Below, piece after piece: positions 59,160 through 64,000 of a DNA stretch of 64,000 bases. The notes beneath the pieces were generated by a model. It was not told where the DNA came from and did no database searches. It saw only the letters and a program-made list of their open reading frames with translations. The position numbers and the translations under genes were made by a program. Positions within the stretch are counted from its first letter, which is position 1, and the number at the start of each line of letters is the position of its first letter. Origin of the DNA: RBG-16-66-20 sp049651845 (GTDB lineage: Bacteria > Pseudomonadota > Gammaproteobacteria > Burkholderiales > SG8-39); the NCBI GenBank assembly GCA_049651845.1, contig JBASCW010000052.1, positions 1 to 64,000 of the forward strand. Reading direction: 5' to 3'.

Positions 59160-61249
59160 CAGTCGTCCGCGTGCGCGGCGGGGCGGTGCGCGGCCACCAG
59201 CTTCTGCTGCAGCGCGGGCGGCGCCGGGTCGTAGTGGCTGAACTCGAAGGTGTAGGAGCCGTGGCCCGCGGTGAGCGACTTCAGGCGCGCCGGGAAGTGC
59301 TCGAGCTCCGAGAGCGGTGCCTGCGCGAGGATCTGCACCGTGCCCGGGCGCGGCGCGTCCGAGCCCTTGATCTGACCGCGGTGCCCGGAGAGCTCGCCCG
59401 CGATGTCGCCCATCTTCTGCTCGGGCGCGACCACGTCGACGTTGACGATGGGTTCGAGCACGATCGGCCGCGCCTTGCCGAGCGCATCGAGGAAGGCCTT
59501 GCGCCCCGCCGAGACGAAGGCCACTTCCTTCGAGTCCACGGGATGGTGCTTGCCGTCGTAGACGATCACGCGCAGGTCCTGGATCGGGTAGCCGGCGACG
59601 AAGCCCGAGGCGAGCACGCCGCGGATGCCCTTCTCGACGGCCGGGATGAACTGGTTCGGGATCGCGCCGCCCTTCACCTTGTCGACGAACTCGAAGCCCT
59701 TGCCGCGCGGCAGCGGCTCGACCTTGAGGTATACCTCGCCGAACTGGCCCGCGCCGCCGGTCTGCTTCTTGTGGCGGCTGTGGCCCTCGGCGCGCGCGGC
59801 GATGGTCTCGCGGTAGGGGATCGACGGCGGCCGCGTGTCGAGCTCGATCTTGTACTGCCCCTGCATTTTCTCGAGCATCGTCTTCAGGTGCATCTCGCCC
59901 AGCCCGCGGATCACCATCTCATTGGCCTGCGCGTTGTGCTCGAGGCGAAAGCACGGATCCTCGGCCATCAGCTTGTGCAGCGTGTCGGAGACCTTCTGCT
60001 CGTCGCCGCGCTTTCTCGGCTGCACCGCGAGGCCGAACACCGCGACCGGCAGCTCGAGCGGGCGCGCGTGGATGTGCGCGTCGCCCGGCGAGTCGTGCAG
60101 GATGTGGTCGAACTGGATCTCCTCGATCTTGGCGATCGCGCAGATGTCGCCGGGCACCGCTTCCTGCACCTCGACCTGCGTCTTGCCCCTGAGCACGTAG
60201 AGGTGTCCGGCCTTCACGGGCTTGCGGCCCTCGCCGACGTAGAGCTGCGTGCCCGGCGTGATGCGGCCCTGGTGCACGCGGAACACCGCGACCCGGCCGA
60301 TGTAGGGGTCGATCTCGACCTTGAACACGTGCGCGAGCGCATGCAATCCCGGATCGGGCAGCGCCGTGAGCTCGGCGGGCGCCTCGCCGCCCGCCGGCAC
60401 GTTGAGGTAGATGGGCGGGTTGCCTTCGGCCGGGTTGGGCAGCAGCTTGACGATCACGTCGAGCAGCTCGGCGATGCCGGCGCCCGTCTTCGCCGAGGTG
60501 AACACCACCGGGATCAGGTGGCCTTCGCGCATGGCGCGCTCGAGCGGCTCGTGCAGCTCCTCGGGCGCGACCTCGCCCTTGTCGAGATAGACGCTCATCA
60601 GCTTCTCGTCCACCTCGACCACCTGTTCGACCAGGCGTTTGTGCGCGTCCGCGACCGAGGAGAAGTCCGAGTCGCCGGCCGGCGCGAAGAAGCAGTCCGA
60701 GACCTTGGTCGCCCGCGCCGCGGGCAGGTTGAGCGGCAGGCATTCCTTGCCGTAGGCCTGCTGGATCTTCTCCAGCAGCCCGGGCAGGTCGACGTTGTCG
60801 GCGTCGATCTTGTTGACGATCACCAGGCGGTCGAGGCCGCGCTTGGCGGCCCACTGCAGGAAGCGGCCGGTCATCATCTCGATGCCGTTCTGCGCGTTGA
60901 TCACCACCGCGGCGGTCTCCACCGCGGCGAGCGCCGGCAGCGCGTGGCCGAGGAAATCCGGGTAGCCTGGCGTGTCGAGCAGGTGGACGCGGTGTTCCTG
61001 GGTTTCGAAACTCGCCACGGCGAGCTTGAGCGAATGCTTGAAGGACTTCTCGAGCGGCGTGTAGTCGCAGACCGTGCTGCCGCGCTCGACGCTGCCGCCC
61101 GCGGGCACCGCGCCCGCGGCCGCGAGCAGCGCCTCGGCGAGCGAGGTCTTGCCCGCGCCCGCCTGCCCCACGAGCGCCAGCGTGCGGATGCGCTTGATCG
61201 GGAATCTCGAAGAAGCGCTGGATGCAGCGCCGGAAGAACCGTTGGGCAC
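59159..61249 (-). CDS. EF-G-like GTPase (FusA-type, EF-G2-like)
   Basis: 696 residues. GTPase motifs are G1 GQAGAGKT, G3 DTPGY, G4 NKID and G5 SAKTG near the N-terminus, followed by EF-G domains II-V (for example KGGAIPNQFIPAVEKGI and QFDHILHDSP). It is an EF-G-like protein without a translational-operon context and with G2-region differences, similar to EF-G2-type paralogues. GTG start behind AGGAGG. It probably acts in ribosome recycling, stress or repair rather than as the main elongation factor; this is an inference. Confidence 0.88.
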   Translation of the reverse strand: MPNGSSGAASSASSRFPIKRIRTLALVGQAGAGKTSLAEALLAAAGAVPAGGSVERGSTVCDYTPLEKSFKHSLKLAVASFETQEHRVHLLDTPGYPDFLGHALPALAAVETAAVVINAQNGIEMMTGRFLQWAAKRGLDRLVIVNKIDADNVDLPGLLEKIQQAYGKECLPLNLPAARATKVSDCFFAPAGDSDFSSVADAHKRLVEQVVEVDEKLMSVYLDKGEVAPEELHEPLERAMREGHLIPVVFTSAKTGAGIAELLDVIVKLLPNPAEGNPPIYLNVPAGGEAPAELTALPDPGLHALAHVFKVEIDPYIGRVAVFRVHQGRITPGTQLYVGEGRKPVKAGHLYVLRGKTQVEVQEAVPGDICAIAKIEEIQFDHILHDSPGDAHIHARPLELPVAVFGLAVQPRKRGDEQKVSDTLHKLMAEDPCFRLEHNAQANEMVIRGLGEMHLKTMLEKMQGQYKIELDTRPPSIPYRETIAARAEGHSRHKKQTGGAGQFGEVYLKVEPLPRGKGFEFVDKVKGGAIPNQFIPAVEKGIRGVLASGFVAGYPIQDLRVIVYDGKHHPVDSKEVAFVSAGRKAFLDALGKARPIVLEPIVNVDVVAPEQKMGDIAGELSGHRGQIKGSDAPRPGTVQILAQAPLSELEHFPARLKSLTAGHGSYTFEFSHYDPAPPALQQKLVAAHRPAAHADD

Positions 61250-61296
61250 GCCGGCCTCCTACCGTGGTCGCCAAAGGCCTTTTTTTATACCAGAAA

Positions 61297-62397
61297 CTAC
61301 TTCTTCTTTTCTTCCTTTTTCGCCAGCAGATCGGCGCGCTTGCGGACGATGTCGTCGAGCTTCTGCTTCGGAATCAGTACGATGTGGCCTGCGAGCGCGC
61401 GCTCGCGCGCCAGGCGCTCGGCGAGCTTCTTCTGGCGCTCCTCGGCGTCCTTGCCTTCCGCCTTCGGCTCGCCTGCGACCGCGACGCTTGCATAGACGTT
61501 GTCGCCCTCGGACTTGCCCAGCTTCAGCACGTAGGTGAGACCGTCGAAGGTGCTCGCGGTGACGACCGCGGGCCTGTCCAGGCCCGCGGCCTCGGGCCTG
61601 GCGCCCGGGGGCGCGACGTCGGCGATCTCGATCTGGCCGAAGGTATAGACGGCGGCGTTGGCCTTGGTGAGCTCCAGCTTCTCGTCGGCGCGCGCGCCGG
61701 CGAGCTTCCAGTCCGCGTTGTCGCCCGTGCGCTCGACACGCCAGGATGGCCCGGACGCCGCGCCCTTTGCGCCGGCAGCGCCCTCCGGATATTGCACGTC
61801 GAGCGACTTGATCTGGTCCGCGCCGATGCCCGCCTTGCTGATCCAGTCGGCCGATCGCGCCGAGGCCTGCGTGAGCGGATCGGCGACCACGTAGACGCGC
61901 TGCTCGTCGCCCGGCAGCGCGACGTAGCGCCCGTCGCCGATCGCCTTGTCGGGATTCTCGGGCGCCGACTTGAAGAACTTCCTGCCCACCGTGAGGCGCG
62001 CGAGCGGCTTGCCGTCGGCGCCGAGGAACTCGACCGCGGTGCCGCCCGCGTCGAGCTCCAGGCGCGCGCGGTCCTTCTCGCCGATCGGCTCGGCCTGGCT
62101 GATCTTCAGCGCGATCGCCTTCAGCACGAAGTCGCGCACCTTGTCGAAGTCCGCCGGGAAGCCGCCGCGCTCGGCGATCGTCCAGCGCTCGTCCTTGCGC
62201 GCGATCGTGATCGCCGCCTTGGGCTGGCGGATGACCACGCTGGCGACCTCGGCCGCCTGCAGTCCCTTGAACAGCGGCTGGCCGAGGCTCGCGGACTGCG
62301 CCGGCTGCTGCGAGCCCGACTGCTGGCGCACCAGCAGCGCGCCGCCGCCCAGCGCGGCGAGCAGCACGACCAGGATGGCGACCGCGCGCGCGTTCAT
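61297..62397 (-). CDS. DUF4340 domain protein
   Basis: 366 residues with an N-terminal anchor (AVAILVVLLAALGGGALLV) and a periplasmic domain of the DUF4340 type (FKGLQAAEVASVVIRQP, RWTIAERGGFPADFDKV, VGRKFFKSAPENP). It ends in a charged coiled tail (KKLAERLARERALAG, LLAKKEEKKK). DUF4340 genes accompany GldG-type ABC-transporter accessory genes; here it overlaps the GldG gene by 4 nt, so they work together in a membrane complex of unknown cargo. Confidence 0.84.
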   Translation of the reverse strand: MNARAVAILVVLLAALGGGALLVRQQSGSQQPAQSASLGQPLFKGLQAAEVASVVIRQPKAAITIARKDERWTIAERGGFPADFDKVRDFVLKAIALKISQAEPIGEKDRARLELDAGGTAVEFLGADGKPLARLTVGRKFFKSAPENPDKAIGDGRYVALPGDEQRVYVVADPLTQASARSADWISKAGIGADQIKSLDVQYPEGAAGAKGAASGPSWRVERTGDNADWKLAGARADEKLELTKANAAVYTFGQIEIADVAPPGARPEAAGLDRPAVVTASTFDGLTYVLKLGKSEGDNVYASVAVAGEPKAEGKDAEERQKKLAERLARERALAGHIVLIPKQKLDDIVRKRADLLAKKEEKKK

Positions 62398-64000
62398 GCC
62401 GCGAACTGTTTCTTTCTCTTGATGAAGAACACCAGCAAGCCGCCGAGGATCACCAGCAGCGGCATCAGCGCGATGTTGGCGACCTTGGTCCAGAACACCA
62501 GCGCCTCGGCGTCCTGGCGCAGGTTCTTGCGCAGGTCCTTGAGCTCGCGGCGCGTCTCGGTCACGCGCTTGCGGAAGTTCTCGATCTCGGCCTGCTGCTC
62601 GGGCGTCATGATGAGCGCACCCTTGGCGGCGGCGCCGCGCGCCTTCTGCAGCGCCTGCAGCTTCTCGGTGGTCTTCTGCAGCTCGTCCTCGAGCGCCTTC
62701 AGGCGGCCGAAGTACTGCTCCTGCGCGCGCGCCTGCATCTCGCGCACCACGGTGAGCGGCCGGAAGGCGTCGGCGCGGCTGCGCAGCGAAGTCAGCGCGT
62801 CGCCCGCGGCCGCCTGCTCGACCAGGCCCTGCGCGAACGCGAGGTTGCCGTTCGACGGCACCACCACCTTGCGGCCGAACACCTCCTGCGTGTCCACCGC
62901 GGCGCCGTCGTTCAGCATGTCGACGTCGGCGACCAGGATCACCGAGTTCTCCGCCGCGCCTTCCTTGAGGCCGTCCTTGAGTGGCGGCGCCTTGGCATCG
63001 TTCGGTTTCGGTGGTCCTTCCGCAAAGGCGGTCTTGAACTTGCCGGCGAGGCGCAGCGCAAGCGGCCGCGCCTTGTTGTCGGGCTGGAAGCCCTTGGTCG
63101 CCGCCTCGCCCGACAGGGTCGCCACGGCGTTGTCCACCAGCATCGAGTTGGGCGAGCTCTTGAGCAGCTCGGTCGCCTTGAGCCCTTGCGCGGGCTTGCC
63201 GTCGTCAAGAAGCGCGAAAGCGCCGCCGAAGGCATACAACAGGGTCTCGATCTGGCTGGTCGTGACCTCGTCGCGGTTGAGCGCGGTGCGATTGAGCGTG
63301 AGCACCGTCGGCGTGTAGCGCTGGCCGGCGCCCGAGGCGTAGACGACGTCGGCGATCACCTTGCCCGGGTCCATCTCCACGCCCCAGGCCTTGAACAGTT
63401 TCGGCAGCGACGAGCTGGTGCCGCCGCCGCCCATGCCGGGCATCGGGCCGGGCTGCTGGTCGAAGAAGGCGTACGGGTCGGCGAAGACGATCAATTTGCC
63501 GCCACGCAGCACGAACTGGTCGAGCGCGTACTCGGTGGCCTCCGGCAGGTCGCGCGGGTGGATCACCAGCAGCGTATGGATGGCCGGGTCGATCGACTCG
63601 GCGAGCAGCGACACCGGCCGCACGTCGAAATCGCGCTTGAGCTCGGTCGCGAGCACCCAGGGTTCGCTGCTCTGGCGCGTCATCGGGTTGAACTTCTCGC
63701 CGAGCACCGGCAACGCCGACATCAGGCCCAGCACCGGGCGCTCGGTGCTGCCCACGCGCGCGATCGCGCGCGCGAGGTCGTACTCGAGCAGGCGCTCGCG
63801 CTGCATCGACACCACGGGCAGCACCTGCCGGCGCTCGAGCTGGCTCACCACGATGCCGAGGTAGAACTGCTCGCCCGTGAACAGCTGCTGCGCCTCGACG
63901 CCGTCGTCCTGCGCGCGCTCCTCGTCCTCGCTGTCGGGCCTGGGGTTGTAGGTCTCGATGATCAGGTTGCTGCCGGCCACCGCCTTGAACTCGCCCGCGA
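62394..64000 (-). CDS. GldG/ABC-transporter accessory protein (ABC_transp_aux), partial
   Basis: The visible 534 residues run to the right window edge; the N-terminus lies beyond it. Visible text: RPVLGLMSALPVLGEK, TLLVIHPRDLPEATEYALDQFVLRGGKL (in pieces), FADPYAF, a central insertion, and a C-terminal coiled coil followed by a membrane anchor (ALMPLLVILGGLLVFFIKRKK). This is the Gldg-type periplasmic accessory of ABC transporters, as in gliding/PilT-like secretion systems. Expected upstream partners (ABC ATPase and permease) would lie right of the window. Confidence 0.85.
   Translation of the reverse strand, partial: AGEFKAVAGSNLIIETYNPRPDSEDEERAQDDGVEAQQLFTGEQFYLGIVVSQLERRQVLPVVSMQRERLLEYDLARAIARVGSTERPVLGLMSALPVLGEKFNPMTRQSSEPWVLATELKRDFDVRPVSLLAESIDPAIHTLLVIHPRDLPEATEYALDQFVLRGGKLIVFADPYAFFDQQPGPMPGMGGGGTSSSLPKLFKAWGVEMDPGKVIADVVYASGAGQRYTPTVLTLNRTALNRDEVTTSQIETLLYAFGGAFALLDDGKPAQGLKATELLKSSPNSMLVDNAVATLSGEAATKGFQPDNKARPLALRLAGKFKTAFAEGPPKPNDAKAPPLKDGLKEGAAENSVILVADVDMLNDGAAVDTQEVFGRKVVVPSNGNLAFAQGLVEQAAAGDALTSLRSRADAFRPLTVVREMQARAQEQYFGRLKALEDELQKTTEKLQALQKARGAAAKGALIMTPEQQAEIENFRKRVTETRRELKDLRKNLRQDAEALVFWTKVANIALMPLLVILGGLLVFFIKRKKQFAA

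Overview
The window comes from a GC-rich bacterium, most likely a betaproteobacterium of the Burkholderiales type. Evidence is the overwhelmingly G/C-ending codons, a Bug/TctC-type solute-binding protein, several TRAP transporters, a red-type (form IC-like) RuBisCO operon with cbbX and a divergent cbbR, and a short inverted-repeat element of the 'gggggtcagagcaaca' kind that is common in beta- and gammaproteobacteria. Placement is from gene content only. I see no rRNA, tRNA, CRISPR array, prophage or complete insertion sequence, and no gene-free stretch longer than about 220 bases.

Layout. (1) 1-4773, minus strand: a sugar-acid operon with an acid-sugar kinase (cut by the window edge), an IlvD/EDD dehydratase, an SDR dehydrogenase and TRAP membrane subunits. 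It diverges from its own TRAP binding protein (4907-6016). (2) 6090-11216, plus strand: HpcH/HpaI aldolase, 2-hydroxyacid dehydrogenase, SDR, FAH-family hydrolase and a benzoylformate-decarboxylase-like ThDP enzyme, resembling non-phosphorylative deoxy-sugar-acid breakdown. (3) 11225-16723: a yjfM/yjfC/yjfL-like trio, a class III aminotransferase, spermidine synthase with a structured leader, and NudC. (4) 16775-31322: the Calvin-Benson-Bassham block. cbbR diverges from cbbLSX, two tandem cbbY-type phosphatases, cbbF, cbbP and fba; then tkt, gap, pgk, a TPR protein and pyk. This covers carbon fixation and the route to pyruvate apart from the pentose-phosphate isomerases/epimerase and triose-phosphate isomerase. 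(5) 31351-41080: a TetR regulator and a tightly overlapping catabolic operon with two TIM-barrel isomerases, a Bug binding protein, Gfo/Idh/MocA oxidoreductase, DUF993 protein, TauD-like dioxygenase and a complete TRAP transporter. No characterised pathway with this combination is known to me, so it is the best candidate for an undescribed system. (6) 41108-49279: small secreted protein, epimerase, CBS-BON protein, methyltransferase, amidohydrolase, a 3-hydroxyisobutyrate-dehydrogenase-like enzyme and a third TRAP system. (7) 49289-58164: membrane proteins, an enolase-superfamily dehydratase, a truncated flavin hydroxyacid dehydrogenase, an EmrAB-type efflux operon under a MarR repressor with a clear palindromic operator, zinc alcohol dehydrogenase, SMP-30 lactonase and a uronate-dehydrogenase-like enzyme. 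(8) 58287-64000: HAD phosphatase, a 91-bp inverted-repeat element, an EF-G-like GTPase, and a DUF4340/GldG pair running off the window.

Together the genes describe a facultative autotroph that scavenges sugar acids and other organic acids through binding-protein-dependent secondary transporters (three TRAP systems and one Bug protein) and can fix CO2. Recurrent architectural features are 4-nt ATGA/GTGA gene overlaps, stem-loops between TRAP binding-protein and membrane genes, several genes lacking an ATG/GTG/TTG start, and small AT-rich, rare-codon islands inside otherwise GC-rich genes.
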